From positions 1 through 12,637 of the forward strand of contig PXSL01000040.1 of the NCBI GenBank assembly GCA_003022815.1: a stretch of 12,637 nt of DNA. Direction: 5' to 3'. Shown piece after piece: positions 1-6,475 of this stretch (its first letter is position 1; each line of letters begins with the position of its first letter). Below the pieces are notes generated by a model that had not been told where the DNA came from, made no database searches, and saw only the letters and a program-made list of their open reading frames with translations. Made by a program: the position numbers and the translations under genes. Source of the stretch: Halobacteriales archaeon SW_5_68_122. GTDB lineage: Archaea; Halobacteriota; Halobacteria; Halobacteriales; Haloarculaceae.

Positions 1-1557
1 GCCAGCGCGGAGGCAGCCCTCGACCGGGCGGCCAACGAGCGGGCGCTCCGCCAGGAGCGGGACGACCTGGCGGCGCTGTTCGAGAACATCCCCGACCCGG
101 CCGTCGAGACGAGGATGGAGGACGGCCAGCCCATCGTCGAGCGGGTCAACTCCGCCTTCGAGGAGACGTTCGGCTACACCGACGGGGAACTCCGCGGGGA
201 AAACGTCGACGAATACGTCGTCCCCGGGGACCACGAGAACGAAGCCGTGGCGTACAACGAGCGCGTCGAGGCCGGCAAGGGGTTCCACGGCGAGGTCCGA
301 CGCCGCACCAGCGACGGCCTCCGCGATTTCATCCTGAACGTCGTCGCCCACAACGACGGCGGCACGGAGACGCGAGGCTACGCCATATACACGGACATCA
401 CCGAACAGAAGCAGCGCGAGCGGGAACTCCAGCGGCAGAACCTCCGCATCGAAGCGCTCCACGGCGTGACGAAGAAGATGAAGACCGCGACCGACCGCTC
501 GGACATCTACGACATCGTCATCGACGCCGCCGAGAAGATACTGGCGTTCGACATCTGTCTCATCGACGAGATAGAGGACGACATCCTCGTGCCGAAGGCC
601 GTCGGGTCGGGAATGTCGCTGGAGGACTACTACGACGAGACGCCGATTGACCGCGAGAACAACCTCGGGGCGGAGACGGCCCGGACCCGCGAGACCCTCG
701 TCGTCGACGACCTCCGGGACAGCCGGTACGCGCCGGCGAACTTCGAGTACCGCTCGGCGCTGAGCCTCCCGCTGGACGACTGGGGCGTTTTCCAGGCCGT
801 CGCCGAGGAGGAGGCCGCCTTCCCGGCGGCCGACCGCCAGCTGGCCGAACTACTGGCCGAGCACGCCACAGCCGCCATCAACCGCCAGGAGCGGGAGCGC
901 GAACTGCAGGAGCGGGCCGACGAACTCGCAAAGCAGAACGAGCGGCTCGACAAATTCGCAAGCATCGTCAGCCACGACCTCCGGAACCCGCTGTCGGTCG
1001 CCCGTGGCCGACTCGACCTCGCGCGGATGACCGGCGACGAGGAGCACTACCGGGCCGTCGAGCGGGCCCACGAGCGCATGGACGAACTCGTCAGCGGACT
1101 GTTGACGCTGGCCCGGCAGGGCGAACTGAACAGCGACCCGGTGCCGGTCGAACTTCGGAGCGCCGCGGCTCAGGCGTGGCGGACCGTCGAGACCGGCGAT
1201 CTCGAGCTGGTCACCGGCGACGCGCCGACCGTCGAGGCCGACCCCGAACGGCTCAGACAGCTGCTGGAGAACCTCTTTACCAACGCCGCCGAGCACGGCG
1301 ACGGCGCGACGACCGTCACCGTTGGCCGGCTCGATGACGGCTTCTACGTCGCCGACGACGGCGTCGGTATCCCCGCCGACGAGCGCGGGGGCATCTTCCA
1401 GTCGGGACGCTCCAGCACCGAGGGGGGGACCGGCCTCGGGCTGGTCATCGTCGAGACCGTCGCCGAGGCCCACGGCTGGACCGTCTCGGCGACCGAGAGC
1501 GAGGCCGGCGGCGCACGCTTCGAGTTCCGCAATACGTCGGACGAGCCGGCCGCGTGA
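1..1557 (+). CDS. Sensor histidine kinase (PAS-GAF-HisKA-HATPase), 5' end cut by window
   Basis: Partial gene: the frame is open from base 1, so the first 518 visible residues lack the true N-terminus. Domains in visible numbering: PAS about 22-135, ending in the usual TDITEQK PAC tail; a charged coiled linker; GAF-like about 150-295; a second coiled linker; HisKA about 315-380 with phosphoacceptor His325 in SIVSHDLRNPL; HATPase_c about 420-512 with N-box ENLFTNAAEHG (Asn428), G1 box DDGVGIP (452-458) and G2 box GGTGLGL (475-481). No membrane segment is visible, so it is probably a cytoplasmic sensor that autophosphorylates on His and passes the phosphate to an unknown response regulator. The ligand cannot be told. 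The reading frame starts upstream of the window; ATG 115 lies inside the PAS domain and is not the start. A degraded second kinase tail follows directly. No regulator gene is nearby, which is common for haloarchaeal orphan kinases. Confidence 0.93.
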   Translation, partial: ASAEAALDRAANERALRQERDDLAALFENIPDPAVETRMEDGQPIVERVNSAFEETFGYTDGELRGENVDEYVVPGDHENEAVAYNERVEAGKGFHGEVRRRTSDGLRDFILNVVAHNDGGTETRGYAIYTDITEQKQRERELQRQNLRIEALHGVTKKMKTATDRSDIYDIVIDAAEKILAFDICLIDEIEDDILVPKAVGSGMSLEDYYDETPIDRENNLGAETARTRETLVVDDLRDSRYAPANFEYRSALSLPLDDWGVFQAVAEEEAAFPAADRQLAELLAEHATAAINRQERERELQERADELAKQNERLDKFASIVSHDLRNPLSVARGRLDLARMTGDEEHYRAVERAHERMDELVSGLLTLARQGELNSDPVPVELRSAAAQAWRTVETGDLELVTGDAPTVEADPERLRQLLENLFTNAAEHGDGATTVTVGRLDDGFYVADDGVGIPADERGGIFQSGRSSTEGGTGLGLVIVETVAEAHGWTVSATESEAGGARFEFRNTSDEPAA

Positions 1558-1604
1558 TCCGCCCACGGCGACACACGGTCGCACCAGTGAGCCGCCGTTG
1601 GCCC

Positions 1605-1920
1605 ACCGGCTGCGTGGCCTCTCCCGGTCAAGAACCCGTTTCGGAACGCAATGGAGCACGGACCAGGCCGAAGACGGCGGCACCATCCGGGTCGGCGCCC
1701 TCGACTTCGGCGGGGGCTCTGCGCGGCCGACGATGGGCCGGACATTCCCGTCGAAGAACGCGAGAACGTGTTCCCTTTCGGGTACTCGACCGAGGAGGAG
1801 GAGGGGACCGGGGTCGGTCTCACAATCGTCAGGGGGACAGCCGAGGCCCACGGGTGGACCGTGTCAGTCGCCGAAAGCAGGACCGGCGGCACACCGCTTG
1901 AGGTCGCCGACATCGGGAGC
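1605..1920 (+). pseudogene. Remnant of a second histidine kinase HATPase_c domain
   Basis: This stretch after the kinase stop reads as a broken ATPase domain. Frame 2 gives RLR; frame 1 gives [10 protein letters not shown] (the N-box, from 1633); frame 2 gives [11 protein letters not shown]; frame 1 then gives [15 protein letters not shown] (G1 box) and [20 protein letters not shown] (G2 box and last helix), ending near 1920. The order matches the C-terminus of a haloarchaeal kinase and parallels residues 420-512 of the gene just upstream, but at least two or three frame changes and the absence of a start make it non-functional. The frame-1 part reads on without a stop into nfo, which could mislead gene callers into a 395-residue fusion. 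It may be the tail of an old tandem kinase duplication or of a replaced neighbour. Bases 1558-1604 and 1921-2034 show no gene or clear signal. Confidence 0.75.
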
Positions 1921-2034
1921 GGCGGAGTGGTCGACCAGACGGGGGCCGACCGACGGGTCCGGACAGGACGGAGCCCGGGCGCGGGAGACGACGGATTCCG
2001 AAACCCCAAGTGTCCGCCCTGCCCGAGCGTTCGT

Positions 2035-2838
2035 ATGCTCGACATCGGCGCACACACCTCCATCGCGGGCGGCGTCTGCGGCACCTGCGGACAGATATTC
2101 ACCCACTCCCCGCAGGTGTGGCAGGACCCCGACATCGGCGACGAGGAGGCCGAGCGGTTCCGCGAGGCCGCCGCCGAGGACGACGTCGGCCCGTGGGTCA
2201 TCCACTCGTCGTACCTGGTGAACCTCTGTACGCCGAAAGAGGACCTCCGAGAGAAGTCCATCGACTCCATGCAGGCGGAGGTCGACGCCGCCGAGACGCT
2301 CTCGATTCCGTACGTCAACGTCCATCTGGGCGCCCACACGGGCGCGGGCGTCGAGGGCGGCCTCGATAACGCCGCCTCCGCGCTGGAGCAACTGGATGTC
2401 CCCGACGGCGTGACCGTGCTGGTCGAGTCCGACGCCGGCGGCGGCACCAAACTCGGCAGCGAGTTCGAAGAACTGGCCGGCGTCCTGGAGCGGTGCTCGC
2501 TGGACCTGGACGTCTGTCTGGACACTGCCCACGCCTTCGCGGCCGGCTACGACCTCTCGACGCCCGATGGCGTCGAGGAGACGCTCGACGAGTTCGACGA
2601 GGTAATCGGCCTCGAACACCTGGAGTGTGTCCACCTCAACGACTCCAAGCACGCCTGCGGCACCAACAAGGATGAGCACGCCCACGTCGGCGAGGGCGAA
2701 ATCGGCGAAGCGGGAATGGCCGCCTTCCTCAACCACGACGCCGTCGAGGAGTTGCCCATCGTTCTGGAGACGCCCACCGAGGACGGCCGGTCCTTCGAGT
2801 GGAACATCGAACGTGCCCGAGAGCTGTACGAGGAGTAG
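2035..2838 (+). CDS. nfo: Endonuclease IV (AP endonuclease), shortened N-terminal helix
   Basis: 267 residues; the family is a Zn-dependent TIM-barrel enzyme that cuts the DNA backbone 5' to abasic sites in base excision repair. All nine metal ligands have counterparts: His57 (IHSSYL), His97 (VNVHLG), Glu131 (LVESDAG), Asp163 and His166 (CLDTAHAF), His200 (VHLNDSK), Asp213 and His215 (KDEHAH) and Glu245 (VLETPT), matching E. coli His69, His109, Glu145, Asp179, His182, His216, Asp229, His231 and Glu261. The start is ATG 2035, because [13 protein letters not shown] is the family N-terminus; the open frame further upstream belongs to the kinase remnant. Odd point: between IAGG and [10 protein letters not shown] there are only six residues (VCGTCG), about ten fewer than in E. 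coli Nfo, so most of the first barrel helix is missing and a CxxC is created. The rest looks intact. Family assignment is certain; activity is not. No convincing TATA box was seen upstream. Confidence 0.93.
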   Translation: MLDIGAHTSIAGGVCGTCGQIFTHSPQVWQDPDIGDEEAERFREAAAEDDVGPWVIHSSYLVNLCTPKEDLREKSIDSMQAEVDAAETLSIPYVNVHLGAHTGAGVEGGLDNAASALEQLDVPDGVTVLVESDAGGGTKLGSEFEELAGVLERCSLDLDVCLDTAHAFAAGYDLSTPDGVEETLDEFDEVIGLEHLECVHLNDSKHACGTNKDEHAHVGEGEIGEAGMAAFLNHDAVEELPIVLETPTEDGRSFEWNIERARELYEE

Positions 2839-2884
2839 TCGACCGAGGAACGGCTGGCGGTGACCGCCTCGACCGAGGGTTTTT
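2839..2884 (+). terminator. Possible nfo 3' signal: hairpin between direct repeats, then T-run
   Basis: Directly after the nfo stop, the 10-base word TCGACCGAGG occurs at 2839-2848 and again at 2869-2878. Between them lies a short GC-rich inverted repeat, GGCGGTGACCGCC (about 2856-2868), and five T residues follow at 2880-2884. T-rich tracts can end archaeal transcription, so this may terminate nfo, but the same T-run is also placed to be part of the vapB TATA box. Functional use is inferred. Confidence 0.35.
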
Positions 2885-2907
2885 ACGCGAATATATCGAG
2901 ATATATC
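2880..2907 (+). promoter_or_regulatory. vapBC promoter with direct-repeat operator candidate
   Basis: A TATA-like TTTTTAC at 2880-2886 is centred about 27 bases before the vapB ATG, which fits a leaderless transcript. Between it and the start codon, ATATATC occurs twice (2891-2897 and 2901-2907) with a 10-base period, one helical turn, and the second copy is part of the palindrome GATATATC. This A/T island stands out from its GC-rich surroundings. VapB-type antitoxins usually bind repeats overlapping their own promoter, so this is a likely autoregulatory operator; binding itself is inferred. Confidence 0.55.
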
Positions 2908-2909
2908 AC

Positions 2910-3161
2910 ATGGTGAAGACCATCCGTGTCTCCGAGGAGTTCCACGAACTCGTCGCCGCACATAAACGGGGTGGCGAGACTATGGAGGAGGCGCTGCGTC
3001 GCATGGTCGGCGGCCCGTCCCCGAAGATGCTGGAGGCGGCACTGGCCGGCGGCGACGAGAAGGCGGCAGCGGAGATGCGCGAAGTCATCGAGCGTGGGCG
3101 CGAGCGCGAGCGCGAACGGGCGGCCGAAATCCGCGAGCGGTTCGAGGAGTCCGGCGAGTGA
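2910..3161 (+). CDS. vapB: VapB-like antitoxin
   Basis: 83 residues. The N-terminus (TIRVSEEFHELVAAHKRGG, then ETMEEALRRMV) matches the short archaeal VapB/UPF0330-like antitoxin fold, a DNA-binding strand followed by helices. The C-terminal half is highly charged (RGRERERERAAEIRERFEES), as expected of a flexible tail that wraps the toxin. It should neutralise VapC and repress its own operon. The start is ATG 2910: a longer in-frame opening at 2799 would run into nfo, and the family begins at VKTIRVS. There is no Shine-Dalgarno site; a TATA-like box about 27 bases upstream suggests leaderless mRNA. The stop overlaps the start of vapC by four bases (GTGA), showing translational coupling. The exact antitoxin subfamily is not certain, but the PIN partner makes the role clear. 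Confidence 0.82.
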   Translation: MVKTIRVSEEFHELVAAHKRGGETMEEALRRMVGGPSPKMLEAALAGGDEKAAAEMREVIERGRERERERAAEIRERFEESGE

Positions 3162-3541
3162 TACTCGACACGTCGTTCCTGCTCGACCTGAAGGACGGGG
3201 ACGGGGCCGCCTTCGAGAAGGGCGTCGAGATACACGAGCGGACACAGCGAATCGTCCTCGTCACTGTCGCGGAACTACACTTCGGCGTCGAGTACACCGA
3301 CTCGGAGGCGGAACGCCGACGCGTCGAAAACCTCCTGTCGATGTACCCGGTAGTCGTTCCCCGGGAGGCGGCCGCGAGGCGGGCCGGCGAACTCTGGGCG
3401 CGGGCCGCGAGGGAGCACGACCGCGACGTAGGCACCGCGGACGCGATGGTCGGCGCTGTCGCGGACCTGCACGACGAACCGGTCGTAACCGCCAACGTCG
3501 ATGACTTCGAAGCACTCGGCGTCGACATTGAGACATACTGA
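3158..3541 (+). CDS. vapC: VapC toxin, PIN-domain ribonuclease
   Basis: 127 residues, a single PIN domain of normal VapC length. It opens with ILDTSFLLDL, giving catalytic Asp4; further acidic active-site residues are Glu39 (VTVAELHFG), Asp95 (GTADAMVG) and Asp115 or Asp116 (TANVDDF), which together bind Mg2+ or Mn2+. VapC toxins cut specific RNAs, often initiator tRNA or 23S rRNA; the target here is unknown. The start is GTG 3158, chosen because it places the conserved LDTS at the N-terminus and overlaps the vapB stop by four bases; no ATG is available nearby. The pair is transcribed from the vapB promoter. All catalytic residues are present, so the toxin looks functional. It lies between the nfo gene and a rearranged methyltransferase locus, a typical accessory-gene setting. 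Confidence 0.92.
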   Translation: MILDTSFLLDLKDGDGAAFEKGVEIHERTQRIVLVTVAELHFGVEYTDSEAERRRVENLLSMYPVVVPREAAARRAGELWARAAREHDRDVGTADAMVGAVADLHDEPVVTANVDDFEALGVDIETY

Positions 3542-3582
3542 CCCCCACGGCGCTTTCGTTTCCTCGGTCTCGAATGCCCGCT

Positions 3583-3638
3583 CGATGCGTCGGGTCTCGG
3601 CGGACTACCTCCGGCGGACGCGCGACGGCATGTGGGCC
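3583..3638 (+). repeat. 56-bp direct repeat, upstream copy
   Basis: Matches 4532-4587 at 55 of 56 positions; the only difference is G at 3594 against T at 4543. Both copies begin two bases before an ATG and encode the same N-terminal peptide except one residue (MRRVSADYL here, MRRFSADYL downstream). The bases before and after do not match between copies. The pair spans a 949-bp unit that contains a complete methyltransferase gene. See the downstream copy and the two pseudogenes. Confidence 0.95.
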
Positions 3639-3656
3639 GACAGCCGCAATGGGTAG
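3585..3656 (+). pseudogene. 5' fragment of a methyltransferase gene (23 codons)
   Basis: ATG 3585 begins MRRVSADYLRRTRDGMW, continues ADSRNG, and then meets a TAG stop at 3654-3656. The first 18 codons are nearly identical in DNA to the start of the broken methyltransferase at 4534. The ADSR that follows fits what I would expect as the next residues of such a gene, so this looks like a true 5' piece whose remainder is missing, not a random match. It sits 43 bases after the vapC stop, with no obvious TATA box. A small standalone peptide is unlikely. Confidence 0.65.
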
Positions 3657-3727
3657 CCGACGGCGGGCGCGATTCCCCTTTCCATGCTACCATGTCACAC
3701 GTTACACGCCACCACATATCAGAGAAA

Positions 3728-3733
3728 CTTACA
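3728..3733 (+). promoter_or_regulatory. TATA-like box for the methyltransferase at 3758
   Basis: CTTACA, preceded by GAGAAA as a possible BRE, is centred about 27 bases before ATG 3758 in a locally A/T-richer stretch (3690-3740). This spacing fits a leaderless haloarchaeal transcript and supports 3758 as the start over the earlier in-frame ATGs at 3632 and 3692. Confidence 0.45.
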
Positions 3734-3757
3734 TTCTCCTCTGTCGTCTCCCCGGCC

Positions 3758-4483
3758 ATGGAACCGGACCCGTTCGGGCGGGCGATACGCGACCACCACT
3801 GCGGCGAGCGGACGCATCCACTCGTGGACCGCGACGGCAGGGCGACCCGCGAGCACCCGATAGAGCGGTTCTACTTCGATCCGGTATCGGACGGCCCGGA
3901 CCTCCGGTGGGTCGAGTCGTGGCTCTCGGGGCCGCTACTCGAGGCCGGCGCCGGCGCCGGCCGGCACGCGCTGTACTTCCAGGAGCGCCTCGAAACCGTC
4001 GCGACCGACGTCAGCCGCCATCTCGTCGAGGTGATGCGCGACCGGGGCGTCGCGGACGCCCGCCGGGCGGACATGTTCTCGCTACGGGACACCTTCGACC
4101 CCGACCGCTTCCGGTCGGTTTTCGCCAGGGGCACCCAGGCATGTCTGGCGGACTCGGCGGCCAGACTGCGGCGGTTCCTCGCGGACCTCGCGGCCGTCAC
4201 GACCGCCGACGGGACCGCCGTCATCGACGGCTTCGACCCCGGCCACGAGCGCGCGCCGGAGCTGTTCGGCCACCGGCCGGACCCCGAGGCTGGCGTCGCA
4301 CGACGCGTCTATCACCAGACCTACGAGGGCGAGGTCGGCGAAACCCTCTCGTCCCGGCTGTTCGGACCCGACCGACTTCGGGCGGCGGCCGAGAAAGCGG
4401 GCTGGCAGGTGGCCGATGTCCGCCGGGGGGACCCCCGGACGCCGCACTACCAGGCGGCGCTGGCGAAGTCCGGCATCGGGTGA
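3758..4483 (+). CDS. Class I SAM-dependent methyltransferase (haloarchaeal DPFGRAIRDHH type)
   Basis: 241 residues. The SAM-binding motif I is clear: LLEAGAGAGRHALYF with Gly64, Gly66 and Gly68 at the end of the first strand, followed by TVATDVSRHL, where Asp84 is placed to bind the ribose hydroxyls. The N-terminal part (DPFGRAIRDHH, EHPIERFYF) and C-terminal part (VYHQTYEGEVGETLSSRLF, then RAAAEKAGW) resemble a haloarchaeal group of small cytoplasmic methyltransferases whose substrate is not known to me. I chose ATG 3758 because the family starts just before DPFGRAI and a TATA-like box lies at the right distance; earlier ATGs would add unrelated residues across the promoter. The gene is intact although it sits exactly between the two copies of a 56-bp repeat derived from another methyltransferase. 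It ends 50 bases before the broken methyltransferase. Confidence 0.85.
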   Translation: MEPDPFGRAIRDHHCGERTHPLVDRDGRATREHPIERFYFDPVSDGPDLRWVESWLSGPLLEAGAGAGRHALYFQERLETVATDVSRHLVEVMRDRGVADARRADMFSLRDTFDPDRFRSVFARGTQACLADSAARLRRFLADLAAVTTADGTAVIDGFDPGHERAPELFGHRPDPEAGVARRVYHQTYEGEVGETLSSRLFGPDRLRAAAEKAGWQVADVRRGDPRTPHYQAALAKSGIG

Positions 4484-4502
4484 CCCGCTCGCGCGACGCG
4501 CC

Positions 4503-4509
4503 TTTTATT
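4503..4509 (+). promoter_or_regulatory. TATA-like box for the broken methyltransferase at 4534
   Basis: TTTTATT inside GC-rich sequence, centred 28 bases before ATG 4534, is one of the best TATA-like boxes in the window and fits a leaderless transcript. The upstream repeat copy at 3583 has no such box. This suggests the downstream locus is the original promoter-bearing gene and may still be transcribed. Confidence 0.5.
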
Positions 4510-4531
4510 CGGCCCGAGGCGCAACCGCCAC

Positions 4532-4587
4532 CGATGCGTCGGTTCTCGGCGGACTACCTCCGGCGGACGCGCGACGGCATGTGGGCC
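4532..4587 (+). repeat. 56-bp direct repeat, downstream copy
   Basis: Second copy of the repeat at 3583-3638 (55/56 identical), covering codons 1-18 of the methyltransferase that begins at ATG 4534. The similarity stops at GGGCC: this copy goes on with TCCCGGCGAGG, already in the middle of the methyltransferase fold, while the upstream copy continues with the expected early codons. Such near-identity, synonymous positions included, implies a recent duplication or gene conversion. Confidence 0.95.
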
Positions 4588-5209
4588 TCCCGGCGAGGTA
4601 ATCGGCTGCGACCGCGACGCGGCGCTGCTGGCCGAACTCGAGAGGCCGGCCGTCCGCGGGGACGCCTACCACCTGCCTTTCGCCGACGACGCCGTCGACG
4701 TCGTGGTCTGTCAGGCGCTGCTCATCAACCTGTCCGACCCCGGGCGGGCAGTCCGGGAGTTCGCCCGCGTGGCGAGCGAGCGGGTCGCCTGCATCGAACC
4801 GGACAACGCGGCAGTGTCGGTCCGGTCGACGGTCGACGCCGAGAGCGCACTGGCGACGCGGGCCCGCCGTCGGTACCTCAGGGGTGTCGAGACGGACGTC
4901 GCGCTGGGTGGGGAGGCCGCCGGTCTCCTGCGGACGGCGGGGCTGTCGAACGTGACGACCGGCCGGTACGATCGGACGCTCGTCGTCGAACCGCCGTACT
5001 CCGAGACCGACATCGAGGCCGTCGGTCGGAAGGCCAGCGGCGCCGGCCTGCGGGAGCGACGGGAGACGATGGCCGGCACGGAGGAGGAACTGGACGCCCT
5101 CCGGCGGGAGTGGCGCGAGATGGGCCGGGCGGCTGTCCGGCAACTGCAGAACGGCGACTATCGCCGCGAGGAGACCGTCCCGTTCTACGTCAACGTCGGC
5201 GAACTGTGA
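4534..5209 (+). pseudogene. Class I methyltransferase with internal deletion and frameshift
   Basis: ATG 4534 gives MRRFSADYLRRTRDGMWA in frame 1; from about 4589 the methyltransferase continues only in frame 2 (PGEVIGCDRDAALLAELE, then YHLPFADDAVDVVVCQALLINL) to the stop at 5207-5209. The segment that should lie between, with motif I (the VLDVGCGTG-type glycine loop), is absent. The remaining parts are good: GCDRD is the acidic second motif, PFADDAVDVVVCQALL is the motif of a methyltransferase core, and the C-terminal half is uninterrupted. Frame 2 has no ATG upstream after the previous gene's stop, so at most a truncated product from GTG 4703 could be made, and it could not bind SAM normally. 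The promoter-like box is intact. Either the deletion happened recently, given so little other decay, or it is an assembly error beside the 56-bp repeat. Confidence 0.8.
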
Positions 5210-5239
5210 CAGGACGGCGGCGAGCGTCGGACGCGACCG

Positions 5240-6421
5240 TCAGGGCGGCAGTTCCGACTCGTGGCGCAGCGACTCCCTATCGAGGTCGGCGGCGGCGTCC
5301 CGGCCCGCCAGCCCCATCGTCAGGTCGAAGTTAGCGATGAGGTTCTCCAGGACGTGGTGGACGCCGTCAGCGCCGCCCAGCGCCAGGCCGTAGACGAACG
5401 GTCGGCCGACCAGGCAGGCGTCGGCGCCGAGCGACAGTGCCTTGTAGATGTCCGACCCGCGGCGAATCCCCGAATCGAAGGTGACGGTTGCCTCCTCGCC
5501 CACCGCTTCGACGATTCCCGGTAGCGCCTCCAGCGCGGTGATGGAGCCGTCCACCTGGCGGCCGCCGTGCGTGGAGACGCCGACGCCGTCGGCGCCGTGC
5601 TCGACCGCAAGCCGGGCGTCCTCGGGATGGAGCACGCCCTTAATAAGCACGGGCAGGTCGGTGTGGTCGAAGACGAACTCCAGATCGTCCCACGTCAGCG
5701 AGGAGTCCCCGAAGATGTCCAGGAAGTGGTCGACAGCCGTCTGCGGGTCCGCCTCGGGCGGGTCCTCGAGCTGGTCCCGGAAGGCGGGGTCGGAAAAGTA
5801 GTTAGCGACGCCGTGGCCGTCCAGGAACGGGTAGTAGCCGCGGTCGATGAGGCGCTCGCGCCACCCCAGCGTCGGCGCATCGACGGTGACGACGACCGCG
5901 TCGTAGCCCGCGTCCTCGGCGCGGTCGAGAAACGAGCGGGCGATGTCCTCGTCGCTGGACCAGTAGAACTGGAACCACTTGCGGGTGTCCCCGAGTGCCT
6001 CCGCGACGTTCTCCATCGAGTTCGAGGACAGCGACGAGAGGATGAACGGAACGTCTAGCTCCCGGCAGGCCCGCGCCGTCGCGAGTTCCCCCTCCTCGTG
6101 GACCATCCCCTGGACGCCCAGCGGCGTCACCATCGTCGGATAGGTGATCTCCTGGCCCAGTACCTCCGTCGTCAGGTCCCGGTCGGCGACCCCCTGCAAC
6201 ATTCGGGGGACGATGCGCCACTCCGAAAAGTCCTGTTCGGCCCGGAACGTCTCCTCGGCGCCGGCACCGCCATGGATGTACGCGCGGGCCTCCTCGCTCA
6301 TCGCCTCGTGGGCCCGCTCCCGCAGGTCCTCGTAGCTGACGGGGAACTCGGGGGTCTCACCCTCGAACATTCCCTCGCGGTACACGCGGTCGAGCTTGCG
6401 GTTGCCGAACTGCTTTGTCAT
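5240..6421 (-). CDS. Lactate 2-monooxygenase-like FMN alpha-hydroxy-acid oxidase
   Basis: 393 residues, matching the length of mycobacterial lactate 2-monooxygenase (about 394), which turns L-lactate and O2 into acetate, CO2 and water. Like that enzyme it has the N-terminal VSYEDLRERA, YIHGGAGAEETFRAEQ (Tyr48), RMLQGVADRDL, QFYWSS (Tyr153), TVDAPTLGWRERL with an extended FPFL-like loop (YYPFLDG, then NYFSDPAF), LIKGVLHPEDA (Lys261) and the FMN phosphate site DSGIRRGSDIYKAL (from Asp316). The active-site signature is STHGGRQ (283-289) with catalytic His285 and Arg288; the family normally has SNHGGRQ. Asn to Thr here needs two base changes. The gene starts at ATG 6421, 54 bases after cbiP on the same strand, so it may be co-transcribed or have a weak promoter of its own. 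It converges with the broken methyltransferase (30 bases between stops). Lactate, glycolate or mandelate-type dehydrogenase activity is also possible. Confidence 0.85.
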   Translation of the reverse strand: MTKQFGNRKLDRVYREGMFEGETPEFPVSYEDLRERAHEAMSEEARAYIHGGAGAEETFRAEQDFSEWRIVPRMLQGVADRDLTTEVLGQEITYPTMVTPLGVQGMVHEEGELATARACRELDVPFILSSLSSNSMENVAEALGDTRKWFQFYWSSDEDIARSFLDRAEDAGYDAVVVTVDAPTLGWRERLIDRGYYPFLDGHGVANYFSDPAFRDQLEDPPEADPQTAVDHFLDIFGDSSLTWDDLEFVFDHTDLPVLIKGVLHPEDARLAVEHGADGVGVSTHGGRQVDGSITALEALPGIVEAVGEEATVTFDSGIRRGSDIYKALSLGADACLVGRPFVYGLALGGADGVHHVLENLIANFDLTMGLAGRDAAADLDRESLRHESELPP

Positions 6422-6475
6422 ATCCGGATCATTGTTGTGGGATGGCTTAGCGTTGGGGGAGACGGCCAGTCCCGC

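Noticed and set aside
1651..2034. Open frame joining kinase-remnant residues to endonuclease IV, as if a 395-residue fusion protein
   Set aside because: The upstream residues are only partly kinase-like and need frame changes to make sense, while [13 protein letters not shown] at 2035 is the normal endonuclease IV N-terminus.
1344..2961. Long minus-strand open frames opposite the kinase and nfo
   Set aside because: They are antisense shadows of well-supported plus-strand genes and show no recognisable domain.
3583..4587. The 56-bp repeats as target-site duplications or inverted ends of an insertion sequence
   Set aside because: They are far too long for a target duplication, are direct not inverted, encode a methyltransferase N-terminus, and no transposase lies between them.
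3574..5334. 586-codon open frame on the plus strand
   Set aside because: It is rich in Arg, Pro and Gly as expected of GC-rich out-of-frame reading, and it crosses the real methyltransferase gene, the pseudogene and the end of the convergent oxidase gene.
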